DNA of 59,339 bases, from NCBI GenBank assembly GCA_012513605.1, contig JAAZBV010000122.1:1-59339 (forward strand). Reading direction: 5' to 3'. The notes beneath the pieces were generated by a model. That model was not told where the DNA came from, made no database searches, and saw nothing but the letters and a program-made list of their open reading frames with translations. Both the position numbers and the translations under genes were made by a program. This DNA is from Desulfatiglans sp. (GTDB taxonomy: Bacteria > Desulfobacterota > DSM-4660 > Desulfatiglandales > HGW-15). Shown one piece after another: positions 25,129-34,665 of this stretch. Positions within the stretch are counted from its first letter, which is position 1, and each line of letters starts with the position of its first letter.

Positions 25129-26123
25129 ATTCGATTTGTGCTTTTGTTTATTCTCTCGACCGCAGAATCAGTAATACGTTTTATAAGCTCCTGGTAACTG
25201 ATGCCATTTAGCCTGCAGAGTATGGGGAGGTCTGATATTGCAGGGTTAAGCCCTGCAAGGGGGTTTACCTCTAAAAAATTGGGCACACCCTCTTTATCTG
25301 ACCTCAGGTCAATACGGCCACCGTCGCGGCAACCCAGGCCCCGCCATGCCGCAAGGGAGGTTTCAACCGCCTTCATGGCCTCCGGGTCATTTACCGCCTT
25401 GTATTCCACCCTGTTTTCAAAATACTGTTTGTTTGCGTATGAGTATGAATCAGGCTCCGCCCCTTTATCCTTGTTCAGGATAACCTCCATTACCCCTGTA
25501 GAGGATGCCTTTTCACCTGTGCCCGTGATGCCCACCGTGAACTCCCTCCCAGGGAGAAATGCCTCAAGGATGGCCGGCTGTTTAAAGGTATCAAGTATCC
25601 ATCTGCATGCATCATAGAGCCCTTTTCTATCTTTAATCTTTGAATCAGGCCCTATGCCCTTGCCTGTCCCCTCTGCAACAGGTTTTGCAAAAAGGGGAAA
25701 GGCCATAGTGCAATTCTCAAGTTCGGCTAAGGTGTTGATAACCTGAAAAGCAGGTGTGGGTATGCCTATATCCCTGATAACATGCTTGGTCATCCCCTTG
25801 TGAAGGGTAAGCGCAAGCACCATTGGATCAGAAAAGGTGTAGGGGATATCGTAGGCATCCAGCAGGGCAGGGATCTGGGCCTCTCTTGCAAAACCCTTTA
25901 TCCCTTCAGCTATATTAAAAACCATCTCCCAGCGGTCACCAGCCACAAGCCGCTGGGTAAGCTCAAATATGTTGCCTATCCGGTCTGTCTCAAACCCGAG
26001 GTTTTTTAAAGAGCCGTCAATCCCTTCTATGGTATCAGGCGAATCAAACTCGGCTGCATCCTCTTTGCTCATGCCGTGTGCCAGGTAATATTCCTTTAAA
26101 TCATAGGTTAAACCTACCTTCAT
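25125..26123 (-). CDS. ATP-grasp ligase (D-Ala-D-Ala ligase-like), first
   Basis: A 332-residue ATP-grasp protein: IPYTFSDPMVLALTLHKGMTKHVI, LFAKPVAEGTGKGI (phosphate loop), GREFTVGITG and the final RIDLRSDKEGVPNFLEVNPLAGLNP with the metal-binding Glu/Asn. The pairing suggests two successive ligation steps on the product of the aminomutase, for example making a dipeptide or tripeptide with a beta-amino acid. Start overlaps the aminomutase stop by 4 bases. The substrate is not predictable from sequence alone. Confidence 0.82.
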   Translation of the reverse strand: MKVGLTYDLKEYYLAHGMSKEDAAEFDSPDTIEGIDGSLKNLGFETDRIGNIFELTQRLVAGDRWEMVFNIAEGIKGFAREAQIPALLDAYDIPYTFSDPMVLALTLHKGMTKHVIRDIGIPTPAFQVINTLAELENCTMAFPLFAKPVAEGTGKGIGPDSKIKDRKGLYDACRWILDTFKQPAILEAFLPGREFTVGITGTGEKASSTGVMEVILNKDKGAEPDSYSYANKQYFENRVEYKAVNDPEAMKAVETSLAAWRGLGCRDGGRIDLRSDKEGVPNFLEVNPLAGLNPAISDLPILCRLNGISYQELIKRITDSAVERINKSTNRI

Positions 26124-27451
26124 GGCATGGGCACCTGTTCCCTGGCAGGTCCGCCCTTAAAGCGGTATCCATCAAGGCCAATCCTTCCGCCCGGGTCAGG
26201 ATAGCGGTACTCACCGCCCTTATAATTGGTAAGGAGCAGGTCATCCCCATCCCTTCCTGTAATATAGTCCGGGAGAAGAGGTATCTTGCCTCCTCCGCCA
26301 GGGGCGTCGATCACATAAGAGGGAATTGCATAACCGGTTGTATGTCCCCTGAGCCCGTTAATGATCTCAAGCCCCTTTTCCACGGATGTGCGCACATGGC
26401 CTGAACCGGGGATAGGGTCGCACTGGTAAAGATAATATGGTTTTACCCTTATCTTTAAGAGACCATGAACAAGGGACTTGATAGTCTCCACATTATCATT
26501 AATGCCAGATAATAGAACGGTCTGGCTTCCCAGAGGTATGCCCGCATCAGCAAGCCTTTCACATGCCTGGGCTGTTTCCGGTGTCAGCTCCTCAGGATGT
26601 GTAAAATGGATGCTCATCCAGAGGGGATGATATTTCTTGAGCATCCTTGTCAATGATGGTGTAATTCTCTGCGGCAGTACAACAGGCACCTTTGTGCCTA
26701 TCCTGATCATCTCCACATGCTCGATCTTTCTCAAGTTTGAAAGAAGCCATTCCAGTGATTCATCTGAAAGAGTGAGAGGATCTCCTCCTGAAAGAAGGAC
26801 ATCCCTTACCGACCTGTTCTCGCTGATGTAGTTGATGGCCTTTTCCCACCTGGTTCTGTCAGATACAGGGCACTGGCTCATTCCTACCATGCGTGAGCGC
26901 GTGCAATACCTGCAGTAACTTGAGCAGAAGTCTGTCACAAGAAAAAGTACCCGATCAGGATACCTGTGTACAAGCCCGTGTAAAGGGCTGTCAGAATCTT
27001 CATGAAGAGGGTCTTCATCCTCGCCATAAGAGAGTATGGACTCGGCTGTTACAGGGACTATTGCCTTTCTGATTGGGTGGTTGGAATTATCCCTGTCAAT
27101 AAGGCTTGCATAATAGGGTGTAATATTTAGAGGCAATCCGTTTTCGGATAGACCAATGGCCTTTATCTCATCATCGCTCAGATGAATGATCTGCTTCAGG
27201 CTGTCAAGATCACGGATCCTGTTTCTGAGCTGCCACTGCCAGTTGTTCCATTCAACAGGCGAGGCTTCAGGAAAATATTTCTTTCTGAATAATGTTGTTT
27301 TCTGGCCTGTCTTAAATTTTGGAGAACTGTAAACACGTCGGAGGGTTGTTACTTTGGTCTTTGAATGTAATGCCTTTGTTTCAGGGGAAACAGGCATTAC
27401 GCCAATACTGGGAGGCTCAAAGTCCTCCGTTATAACTGTATCAAATTTCAT
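26120..27451 (-). CDS. kamA: KamA-family radical SAM aminomutase (lysine 2,3-aminomutase-like)
   Basis: A 443-residue radical-SAM protein with CSSYCRYC (the [4Fe-4S]/SAM motif) preceded by FLVTDF, the core VLLSGGDPL, and the PLP-binding GGGGK (Lys near 360). By my reading of the alignment, the two aspartates that hold the lysine epsilon-amino group in the clostridial enzyme are retained, in YQCDPIPGSGHVRT and VIDAPGGGGK, which favours lysine over glutamate as substrate. It would convert L-lysine to beta-lysine. GGGAGAGAAG precedes ATG 27451; a TTG at 27505 would give a longer, less likely form. First gene of the operon, overlapping the next by 4 bases. Confidence 0.87.
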   Translation of the reverse strand: MKFDTVITEDFEPPSIGVMPVSPETKALHSKTKVTTLRRVYSSPKFKTGQKTTLFRKKYFPEASPVEWNNWQWQLRNRIRDLDSLKQIIHLSDDEIKAIGLSENGLPLNITPYYASLIDRDNSNHPIRKAIVPVTAESILSYGEDEDPLHEDSDSPLHGLVHRYPDRVLFLVTDFCSSYCRYCTRSRMVGMSQCPVSDRTRWEKAINYISENRSVRDVLLSGGDPLTLSDESLEWLLSNLRKIEHVEMIRIGTKVPVVLPQRITPSLTRMLKKYHPLWMSIHFTHPEELTPETAQACERLADAGIPLGSQTVLLSGINDNVETIKSLVHGLLKIRVKPYYLYQCDPIPGSGHVRTSVEKGLEIINGLRGHTTGYAIPSYVIDAPGGGGKIPLLPDYITGRDGDDLLLTNYKGGEYRYPDPGGRIGLDGYRFKGGPAREQVPMP

Positions 27452-27750
27452 CTTCTCTCCCTTTAAATTGGTTTTATACCAAAACAAAAATCTTTTGACA
27501 CACAATGCATTCGGCGTGCCAACATGTATCCTATTGAAATAATTACATAAATAAGATCAATATAAAAAAGATAGAACAAAAAATTCCTGTTTTATTTTGT
27601 ATACAGATTATTGGGAGGGTTTTAATCCACCCGTTGATATCAAGACCCTTTATTAATACAGCATAGGATATAAGAGAATTAAGAGTTCCTAATTTATACA
27701 TATAAGAACAATATATTCCGAAATGGGAAATTGGGTGTATTTTTTAGTGC

Positions 27751-27918
27751 TTAAAAAGGTTTTGCCTCATCGATAAGCATGATTGGTATGTCATCTTTTA
27801 TCTCATAGAGGAGCCTGCATTTGTCACATATTAGCCCGTCCCCTTTATCATTAAGGTATACCTCCCCCTTGCATTTGGGGCATGCGAGTATTTCAAGTAA
27901 TTCTTTGCTCAGGCTCAT
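27751..27918 (-). CDS. Trm112-family zinc-ribbon protein
   Basis: A 55-residue protein with two CxxC pairs (CPKC and CDKC), sequence start MSLSKELLEILACPKC and a final VPIMLIDEAKPF-like end. This is the small Trm112/YcaR-type protein; related eukaryotic and archaeal members bind and activate methyltransferases, and bacterial copies often lie next to lpxK, as here. It starts 30 bases after the lpxK stop, on the same strand. Confidence 0.82.
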   Translation of the reverse strand: MSLSKELLEILACPKCKGEVYLNDKGDGLICDKCRLLYEIKDDIPIMLIDEAKPF

Positions 27919-27948
27919 TTTAATTTCTCCCCTAATATTTCCATGCGA

Positions 27949-29028
27949 TTAATGGCCAAGTATTTTATCGGCCCTTTCCTTAATAATACTATAGAATGCC
28001 TTCTCGTCCGGTTCAATAACAAATTTAATGGAAAGCAGGGCAATATTTTTTTCATCGGGGACAATCTCCTGTATCCTTGCCCAGTCCTTTTCCGTGGTAA
28101 TAAGCATATCAGCCTTTACAGCCCTTCTCTCCTCGTCGAGTTTAATGAGGTCCGCCCTGGTGAAGGGGTAATGATCCCCAAAGGCCCTGAATGATAATAT
28201 GTTTGCCCCTAAATCTTCAAGGCCTTTCCTGAATGATTCAGGCCTTGCAATACCTGAAAAGGCCATTACAGGCCTGCCCCTGACAGCGGACAGGTCATTC
28301 GCCTCACCTGTGCAGGGATAGATAATATTATCAGGGAGATGGTCACCTGTAAAAACAGGCTTATTGGCAATATATGGATTGGTACAGCAGGGAGAAATGC
28401 CTTTGGAGCGGGTAAATACTACTATATCAGCGCGCCTTAACCCGGAAAGAGGCTCCCTTAACGGCCCCCATGGAAGCATGTGCATGTTCCCGAATGGGCT
28501 CTTTGCATCGGCAAGCACTACATCCAGATCACGCGCAAGGCGTATGTGCTGGAACCCGTCATCCAGTATAAAAAATTCTGTATCAAACTTTTTTTTTGCC
28601 TCCATGCCTGCAAGGTATCTGGAAGGGGATACAACAACGGGCACATCCTTTAATGACCCTGCAATCTGCCAGGGCTCATCCCCTGATACCTCAGGCCCGA
28701 CAAGGATATCCTTTCCGTCTGAAACAACCTGTGCCCCTTTTTTTAATTTTCCCCCATACCCGCGTGAAAGCACAGCAACCCTGTACCCCTGTGCCTTTGC
28801 CCATGCTGCAACCATAATAACCGCGGGTGTCTTACCGGTTCCACCGGCAGTTATGTTGCCAATACTCATGACAAAACCTGGGAGCCTTTTTCCCCTGTTC
28901 TTAAGTATCAGGTTCCTCGCCCTTACACCTGCTCCATATAAAATAGACAAAAATGCAAGGGGAATAGTATAGAGGTGAAGGCCTCTTGCCTCATGGATGT
29001 GTGACCACTCTGTTTGGCGCAATCTCAT
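27949..29028 (-). CDS. lpxK: Tetraacyldisaccharide 4'-kinase
   Basis: A 359-residue lipid A kinase. The Walker A-like P-loop is VGNITAGGTGKTP-type (residues about 55-67), followed by the family's DDGFQHIRLARDLDVVLADA segment. It phosphorylates the 4' position of the lipid A precursor on the cytoplasmic face, using ATP. The N-terminal hydrophobic segment (LYTIPLAFLSILYGAGV) is the membrane association helix. It is near lpxC and a sensor kinase in the same direction, forming an envelope gene cluster. Confidence 0.9.
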   Translation of the reverse strand: MRLRQTEWSHIHEARGLHLYTIPLAFLSILYGAGVRARNLILKNRGKRLPGFVMSIGNITAGGTGKTPAVIMVAAWAKAQGYRVAVLSRGYGGKLKKGAQVVSDGKDILVGPEVSGDEPWQIAGSLKDVPVVVSPSRYLAGMEAKKKFDTEFFILDDGFQHIRLARDLDVVLADAKSPFGNMHMLPWGPLREPLSGLRRADIVVFTRSKGISPCCTNPYIANKPVFTGDHLPDNIIYPCTGEANDLSAVRGRPVMAFSGIARPESFRKGLEDLGANILSFRAFGDHYPFTRADLIKLDEERRAVKADMLITTEKDWARIQEIVPDEKNIALLSIKFVIEPDEKAFYSIIKERADKILGH

Positions 29029-29078
29029 ACTCTATATTCTCTATGGCACTGTTTCAGGAGGCGCATCAGGATCACCTT

Positions 29079-31316
29079 TTACACGCTCACAGGGAGTTCC
29101 ACTATAAAACGTGTCCCCATAGGGTGATTGTCCACCACATCAACAAAACCCCTGTGATCCTTAATGATCTGGTTAACAATGGCAAGTCCAAGGCCTGTGC
29201 CATGACTCTTGGTTGAAAAATATGGCTCGAATATCCTCTTTTTATCCTCGTCCGGCACCCCTTCGCCATTATCAGAGACCTCTATCCTTGCCAGATCAAG
29301 CCCTTTGTCATATGAGAGGTTTACATTGACCTCGCCTCCAGGGCCTGCCGCTGTAATCGCATTATCAAGCAGGTTTATCATGACCCTTTTTATCTGTTCA
29401 TTATCAAAACTGAATACTGGCACAAAGGCTGAATCTTTTAAGGATACTGTCACATTGTTCTGTGTTACCTGATAAAGGGCAACCGCCTCACTGACAGCCT
29501 TGTTCAGGTCTGCTGGCGCAGGGCTAATCGCAGGCATCCTGGCATAGGTGGAAAATTCGTTTACAAGCCTTTTAAGAACCTCTGCCTCTTTTACAATCAT
29601 ATCAGTACATTCGTTAAGCATCTGTGCATCATCTTCATCAAGCTTGTTTCCTATACGTTTTTTTATACGCTGTGCTGACAGCTGGATCGGTGTAAGGGGG
29701 TTCTTTACCTCATGGGCGATGCGCCGTGCAACCTGTCGCCACGCGGCCTCTCTCTGTGCCTTTTCTATCTCGCTGAAATCGTCAAATACCGCTACCAGAC
29801 CAGAATATCTGCCCTGTTCGTCCCTAAGCATATTGAGGGAGACTATCAGCGTGAGGTTTTTGTTATCAGCAGTAACGAGCCTTATCTGATTCTGCATATA
29901 ACCCTGTTTCCTGAACCCCTTATCAGCCATGAAATCGTTAATCACCCTTACCTGTTCCGGGTTCATTACCTCCCTGTAGTTTTTCCCCACAACATCCCCT
30001 GCCTGTATCCCCAGCATATTTTCAGCTGATTTATTAACTGTCAGCAGTCTCCCTTCCATGTCAGCTGATATAACCCCTGCGCCGACATTGGTGAGTACGA
30101 TCTCCATATAGCGTCGCCTCTGCTCGATCTCCATGTTGCTCTTTATCAGCTCCTCATTCGCCTCCTCAATCTGTTTCTTGCTGTTTTTAAGGTCAAGGGT
30201 CATTCTGTTGAATGAGTTGACAAGCACTCCTATCTCGTCTGCAGCCTCAAGGTCTATAAAAAAATTATAATCACCTGATGCGATCCTTTCAGTCCCTTCG
30301 GCAAGCTCCTGTATGGGTACGGTAATCCCCTTTGAGAGATAAAACCCGAACCATACGGATATGAAGATAATAAGCAGTGTCACGATGGAGAGAAGGATCA
30401 TGTGTATGGCCTTCACCGGCCTCTTAAGCATCTTTGACTGCTGGTACTCCTCAAGACCGTTAGTAACACTTTTAAGCTTGTTGGCGAATTTCGCGGGAAG
30501 GAGTTCATCAATTACAAGGAGACCTACAACCGCGCGGTTGCCTGTGCGTGAAAATATTGGGATTATCCCGCTTATAAGTTCACCATAATCGGATGATTCC
30601 TTTAACCTGAGTTCGGTAGCGGCATTGAAGCTTTCCTCAAGCTCCTGCTGCGTGGGGCCTGTAAAGTATTCCAGGTCCTGGTTTCTGTCCTGGGCAGAGA
30701 CCCTCAGCTCCATCTTCTGGGAATAGTAACGTATCCGTGAAAAGCCGTACTGATTAAGCTTGTCATTCACAAACTTCACCAGGTCGGAGTTCTTTGTAAC
30801 AGGTGTGAGCCCGTCATAGGTTATAATCCGGCTGATATTGCTGCCGAAATCAAATATCTTTTGGTAGCTCTTTTCATAATAATCCTGCCCCAGATCTATG
30901 GAATTCCTGAGTGACCTTTCTATAGGGATATTGTACCAGTACTCTATTGAGCTCGATATAAACTGAGCTGAGACAAAAAACAGGATTATGGTAGGCATCA
31001 GGGATAGCAGTATAAATGCAAGTACAAGCTTGCTCCTGAGCCTTGCACCCATGATGCTCTTTTTTCTCTCGAAAAGCAGCTTTACCAGGTTTCTGACAGT
31101 CAGGTAAAGGAGACCAAGCAGGATTATTATATTTATGTTGATAAGGAAAAAGATCAGGGTACTGTTTGATCCGGGCAGGTCCAGGCCCAGATCAAAATAT
31201 TTTATGCCCACGTAGTAGAGTGGCAGTATTACAAGGATCAGGCAGAGGATAACAATCCATTCCCGTCTCTGTCTCTTCCTGTCCTGTGTTGCAGACTCCT
31301 GATATTTTTGCATCAA
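29079..31316 (-). CDS. NtrY-like sensor histidine kinase
   Basis: A 745-residue membrane kinase. It has two N-terminal helices (IVILCLILVILPLYYVG and LIFFLININIIILLGLLYL), a third at residues about 95-115, a periplasmic sensor region, a fourth helix (IHMILLSIVTLLIIFISVWFGFYL), then HAMP, a PAS domain (about 405-505), the phosphoacceptor site IAHEVKNPLTPIQLSAQRI and an HATPase domain (MINLLDNAITAA, DNGEGVPDEDKKRIFEPYFSTKSHGTGLGLAIV). This is the NtrY architecture. The cognate regulator is not in the window. It is located between lpxK and lpxC. Confidence 0.85.
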   Translation of the reverse strand: MMQKYQESATQDRKRQRREWIVILCLILVILPLYYVGIKYFDLGLDLPGSNSTLIFFLININIIILLGLLYLTVRNLVKLLFERKKSIMGARLRSKLVLAFILLSLMPTIILFFVSAQFISSSIEYWYNIPIERSLRNSIDLGQDYYEKSYQKIFDFGSNISRIITYDGLTPVTKNSDLVKFVNDKLNQYGFSRIRYYSQKMELRVSAQDRNQDLEYFTGPTQQELEESFNAATELRLKESSDYGELISGIIPIFSRTGNRAVVGLLVIDELLPAKFANKLKSVTNGLEEYQQSKMLKRPVKAIHMILLSIVTLLIIFISVWFGFYLSKGITVPIQELAEGTERIASGDYNFFIDLEAADEIGVLVNSFNRMTLDLKNSKKQIEEANEELIKSNMEIEQRRRYMEIVLTNVGAGVISADMEGRLLTVNKSAENMLGIQAGDVVGKNYREVMNPEQVRVINDFMADKGFRKQGYMQNQIRLVTADNKNLTLIVSLNMLRDEQGRYSGLVAVFDDFSEIEKAQREAAWRQVARRIAHEVKNPLTPIQLSAQRIKKRIGNKLDEDDAQMLNECTDMIVKEAEVLKRLVNEFSTYARMPAISPAPADLNKAVSEAVALYQVTQNNVTVSLKDSAFVPVFSFDNEQIKRVMINLLDNAITAAGPGGEVNVNLSYDKGLDLARIEVSDNGEGVPDEDKKRIFEPYFSTKSHGTGLGLAIVNQIIKDHRGFVDVVDNHPMGTRFIVELPVSV

Positions 31317-31497
31317 ATGAATGCCCCTGTGCCAAAATTAACCCTGAAATAGAATAAACCTGTAACACAACCCATTGATGCGCTTCCGGTATTTGCCATT
31401 ACAGGCTGACTGATCGAGAGGTAATGATAGCCAAGGCACTGCTGAATTGCAATACTATAAAGAATTGCCTGATAAAGCTGGCCCCCTGCCCCCTGCT

Positions 31498-32427
31498 TCA
31501 AGCAGGCAAAGGCTCCATAGGTCCGAAGGAGGGAATAGTAAAGCCCTCCCTTGCACCCTCACGGGGTTCACCAGGAGTTATCCTTTTAAAATATTTTTTA
31601 TCTGAAGAGAGTTCCTTCAGCATGGCGTGATTAAGGGAATGACCTGATTTATCGACAATAAAATGTCCGATTATAGGGGCGCCCATCACCGAAATGTCAC
31701 CCATAAAATCAAGTATCTTGTGCCTTACAAACTCATTATTATATCTAAGCCCCTCTTCATTCAAGACCCTGAAGTCATCTATCACAATGGCGTTATCAAG
31801 GGAGCCCCCCCTGGCAAGGCCTGCCTGCCTTAGCATCTCGATATCCTTTAAAAAACCGAATGTACGTGCCCTGCTGATCTCATCGATAAAGCCTCTGCCA
31901 GAAAAGGTAAAATCAAACTGCTGGTTGCTGATAAGGGGATGGTGAAAATCTATGGTATAGGATATCTTCAATTCCTTTGATGGCTTTATTGTTATAGATT
32001 TATTTCCTTCCTTCACATGGAGTGTCTTTTTTACAACAATAAATTCCCTGGGTTTTTTCTGAACCTTGATGCCTGCGCTTTTTAATAAGAAGATAAAGGG
32101 TGCAGCGCTTCCATCCATGATAGGAACCTCCGGGCCATCTATTTCGATAATGGCATTGTCTATGCCAAAACCGAAAAATGCGCCCATCAGGTGCTCAATG
32201 GTAGATATGTGAGAGCCGTTATTTCCAATTACAGTGCATAATGTGGTATTGATAACACTCTCAGATTGTGCCTTTATCTCACATTGCCCTGCAATATCTT
32301 TTCTGATAAATCTGATACCGTTATCAACCGGGGCGGGCTTGATGGTCATGTGGACCTTTTCGCCTGAGTGAAGCCCGATCCCTGTACAACTTATCATCTC
32401 CTGCAATGTACGCTGCCTGAATCCCAC
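31498..32427 (-). CDS. lpxC: UDP-3-O-acyl-N-acetylglucosamine deacetylase
   Basis: A 309-residue zinc deacetylase catalysing the committed step of lipid A synthesis. The hallmarks are RTLQEMISCTGIGLHSGEKV at the start, TIEHLMGAFFGFGIDNAIIEIDGPEVPIMDGSA in the first domain and HKILDFMGDISVMGAPIIGHF near the end, with zinc ligands His in HLMGAF and HKILDxxGD. The length is standard for LpxC. It is a common target of antibacterial research and a sign of an LPS-containing outer membrane. Confidence 0.93.
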   Translation of the reverse strand: MGFRQRTLQEMISCTGIGLHSGEKVHMTIKPAPVDNGIRFIRKDIAGQCEIKAQSESVINTTLCTVIGNNGSHISTIEHLMGAFFGFGIDNAIIEIDGPEVPIMDGSAAPFIFLLKSAGIKVQKKPREFIVVKKTLHVKEGNKSITIKPSKELKISYTIDFHHPLISNQQFDFTFSGRGFIDEISRARTFGFLKDIEMLRQAGLARGGSLDNAIVIDDFRVLNEEGLRYNNEFVRHKILDFMGDISVMGAPIIGHFIVDKSGHSLNHAMLKELSSDKKYFKRITPGEPREGAREGFTIPSFGPMEPLPA

Positions 32428-32722
32428 GATTATCTCCGTCTCTTATTAATCAACAGGAACTCTGCAAAGGAAATGCCACATCCAGAGGCTGCATTAGGCT
32501 CACTTTTAACATATTGATATTATTGCGTTAATTCTATTCTTTTTATTAAAAGGATAATAAGCTCACTCACTGCAGACAATAAAATGTGTCTTTTTTGCAA
32601 CACTTTGCCATTTTGTGGAAAAAAAACAACAATAAAAAAGATAAATTGAAATTCTCTTGTATCATTTATTTCATATATATATGATATAAAAAACTTTTAT
32701 CTTCAGGGAAAGGAGAACCATT

Positions 32723-33931
32723 ATTTCTGCTATCACCATAAAAAATAAAGGGATATGGCTGTTAATCTTCTCATTTATCATACTAACATGCGGGTGTTAT
32801 CCTGCCCTGAAAAAGGAGGCAGCCACCCCTTCTGAGACGCTCGTTCGTGTACGTTATTTTTACCCGGATTTCCTTGATGATATGGACATTGCCTCTTTTG
32901 AGCAGGCAGTATCAAATAACCTCAGGTACCTGAAAAGGCTTCCAGAGGAGAGGACATTCAGGTTTGGCACAGAGATATACAGCAGGAATCACATGATAGA
33001 AAGCCAGGACACCCTGCTCGGTCTTATTAAAACTATAAAAGACCCTGGCAGGCTCAGGAATGAGATAAAGAAACAGTTCAACCTTTACAGGGCCGCCGGC
33101 AGGCTAACCAGCAAAAAGGTGCTCTTCACAGGGTATTTTGAACCCATATATGATGCAAGAAAGTCCCCGGATGATGTGTATAAATACCCTGTATACCGCA
33201 TGCCTGATGATCTTATAAAGATAGAGCTCTCCCTTTTTAGAGAAAAATACAAGGGCGAAAGCATTATAGCAAGGATTCAGGGAAAAGAGGTGCTGCCCTA
33301 TTACTCCAGGATGGAGATAGAGGATAAAAACAGGCTCATGGATAGAAGCCTGGAGATAGCATGGCTTAAAGACCCTGTTGATGTTGCATTCCTCCATATA
33401 CAGGGGTCAGGCCGGCTCAGGCTTGACGACGGGACATTTATCCCTGTGGGGTATGAATCATCAAACGGCAGGGGTTACAGGAGCATAGGTAAATACCTAA
33501 TTGACAAGGGGTATCTTACAAGGGAAGAGACTACCATGCAAAGCATCCGCAGGCTTTTGGCAGAGAGGCCTGAGATAGTTAATGATACCCTTAACTATAA
33601 TGATTCATATATCTTTTTCCGTGAGCTCAAGGAGGGTCCGCTGGGGAATATAGGTGTCCCTCTTACCCCCGGAAGGTCTATTGCACTTGACTCAAGGCTA
33701 TTTCCAAGGGGGGCGCTCTGTTTTGTAAAGAGTGAAAAGCCTGTTGAAAACAGCAGGGGAGAGATAGAGCGCTGGCAAAAGTTTTCAAGGTTTATGGTCA
33801 ACCAGGATACGGGCGGGGCCATAACAGGGGCCGGCAGGGCAGATATCTTCTGGGGAAGCGGGGCATATGCAGAACTTGCTGCTGGCCACATGAAACATGA
33901 GGGAGAACTCTATATCCTTATAAAGAGGTAA
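32723..33931 (+). CDS. mltA: MltA-type membrane-bound lytic transglycosylase (start at ATT)
   Basis: The core domain (from residue 54) is clearly MltA: VLFTGYFEPIYDARKSPD, DVAFLHIQGSGRLRLDDGTFIPVGYE and VNQDTGGAITGAGRADIFWGSG with the catalytic Asp. The first ATG (32882) has no ribosome site and would drop the export signal. Reading the same frame upstream gives IKNKGIWLLIFSFIILTCGCYP, a lipoprotein-like signal, and this frame has no ATG, GTG or TTG back to a stop at 32687. AAAGGAG (32709-32715) lies 7 bases before ATT at 32723, so initiation at ATT (or the adjacent ATT at 32720) is proposed. It cleaves peptidoglycan glycan strands. Confidence 0.8.
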   Translation: MSAITIKNKGIWLLIFSFIILTCGCYPALKKEAATPSETLVRVRYFYPDFLDDMDIASFEQAVSNNLRYLKRLPEERTFRFGTEIYSRNHMIESQDTLLGLIKTIKDPGRLRNEIKKQFNLYRAAGRLTSKKVLFTGYFEPIYDARKSPDDVYKYPVYRMPDDLIKIELSLFREKYKGESIIARIQGKEVLPYYSRMEIEDKNRLMDRSLEIAWLKDPVDVAFLHIQGSGRLRLDDGTFIPVGYESSNGRGYRSIGKYLIDKGYLTREETTMQSIRRLLAERPEIVNDTLNYNDSYIFFRELKEGPLGNIGVPLTPGRSIALDSRLFPRGALCFVKSEKPVENSRGEIERWQKFSRFMVNQDTGGAITGAGRADIFWGSGAYAELAAGHMKHEGELYILIKR

Positions 33932-33945
33932 GAAAAGCTGAAAGC

Positions 33946-34548
33946 ATGAAGATAAACCTGGCAGAGAAGATACAAAAAGCGCTAAACAGGAGAAGGCATG
34001 GAGAGGTGCCAAATAAAAATGGTTGTCTTATCCACGCGGCGGTTCTTATCCCCCTGCTTAAAACTGAAAGCGGCTATGAGGTGCTATTCACCGAAAGGAC
34101 GCACTTGGTGGAACATCATAAGGGGCAGATATCCTTTCCGGGTGGCGCTGTTGAGGATATTGACAGGGATTATGAGGAGACCGCTCTGCGGGAAACGTTT
34201 GAAGAGATAGGCGTTTCGCCTGGTGATGTAAAGGTGCTGGGTAGACTGGATGATGAGCTGACTGTGGCCTCTAACTTTATTGTCCACCCCTTTGTGGGCA
34301 AAATTCCATATCCATATGAATTTATAATCAACAGGGAAGAGGTGGAGAGGGTAATTACTGTACCAGTTGAACTCTTTTTTCATGAGAACGCCCACCTGCA
34401 TCCCAGGTCAATTGATTTTGATACCTTTACCTATGAAGGCCCTGCATACAGGTATGAAGACATCACCATATGGGGGGCAACAGCAATAATAATGCATAAA
34501 TTCATGGGGCTTATAAACGGAAATTTAAGCTTGCCTGATAATTACTAA
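33946..34548 (+). CDS. NUDIX hydrolase (CoA pyrophosphatase-like)
   Basis: A 200-residue NUDIX protein. The NUDIX box is GGAVEDIDRDYEETALRETFEEIGV (the G-x5-E-x7-REUxEExGU pattern), and an upstream HKGQISFPGGAV block is typical of CoA diphosphatases (NudL/YeaB). The likely role is hydrolysing CoA or its derivatives. It starts 15 bases after mltA, in the same direction, and could be co-transcribed. The tRNA gene follows 23 bases after its stop. Confidence 0.82.
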   Translation: MKINLAEKIQKALNRRRHGEVPNKNGCLIHAAVLIPLLKTESGYEVLFTERTHLVEHHKGQISFPGGAVEDIDRDYEETALRETFEEIGVSPGDVKVLGRLDDELTVASNFIVHPFVGKIPYPYEFIINREEVERVITVPVELFFHENAHLHPRSIDFDTFTYEGPAYRYEDITIWGATAIIMHKFMGLINGNLSLPDNY

Positions 34549-34571
34549 TAGTATATATGTACACCCCTGAT

Positions 34572-34648
34572 CGGGATGTGGCTCAGTCTGGTAGAGCACC
34601 GCGTTCGGGACGCGGGGGTCGCTGGTTCAAATCCAGTCATCCCGACCA
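34572..34648 (+). tRNA. tRNA-Pro (anticodon CGG)
   Basis: 77 bases with encoded CCA. The acceptor stem CGGGATG pairs with CATCCCG; the anticodon stem CCGCG / CGCGG encloses loop TTCGGGA with CGG at the anticodon position; the T-loop is GGTTCAAATCC. It reads CCG proline codons. The start of copA lies only 17 bases after its 3' end. Confidence 0.95.
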
Positions 34649-34665
34649 TCCTTATAGGACCTCAA

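Noticed and set aside
34576-34665. copA start inside the tRNA gene
   Set aside because: The extension is translated tRNA sequence; ATG 34666 gives the normal start before the metal-binding domain.
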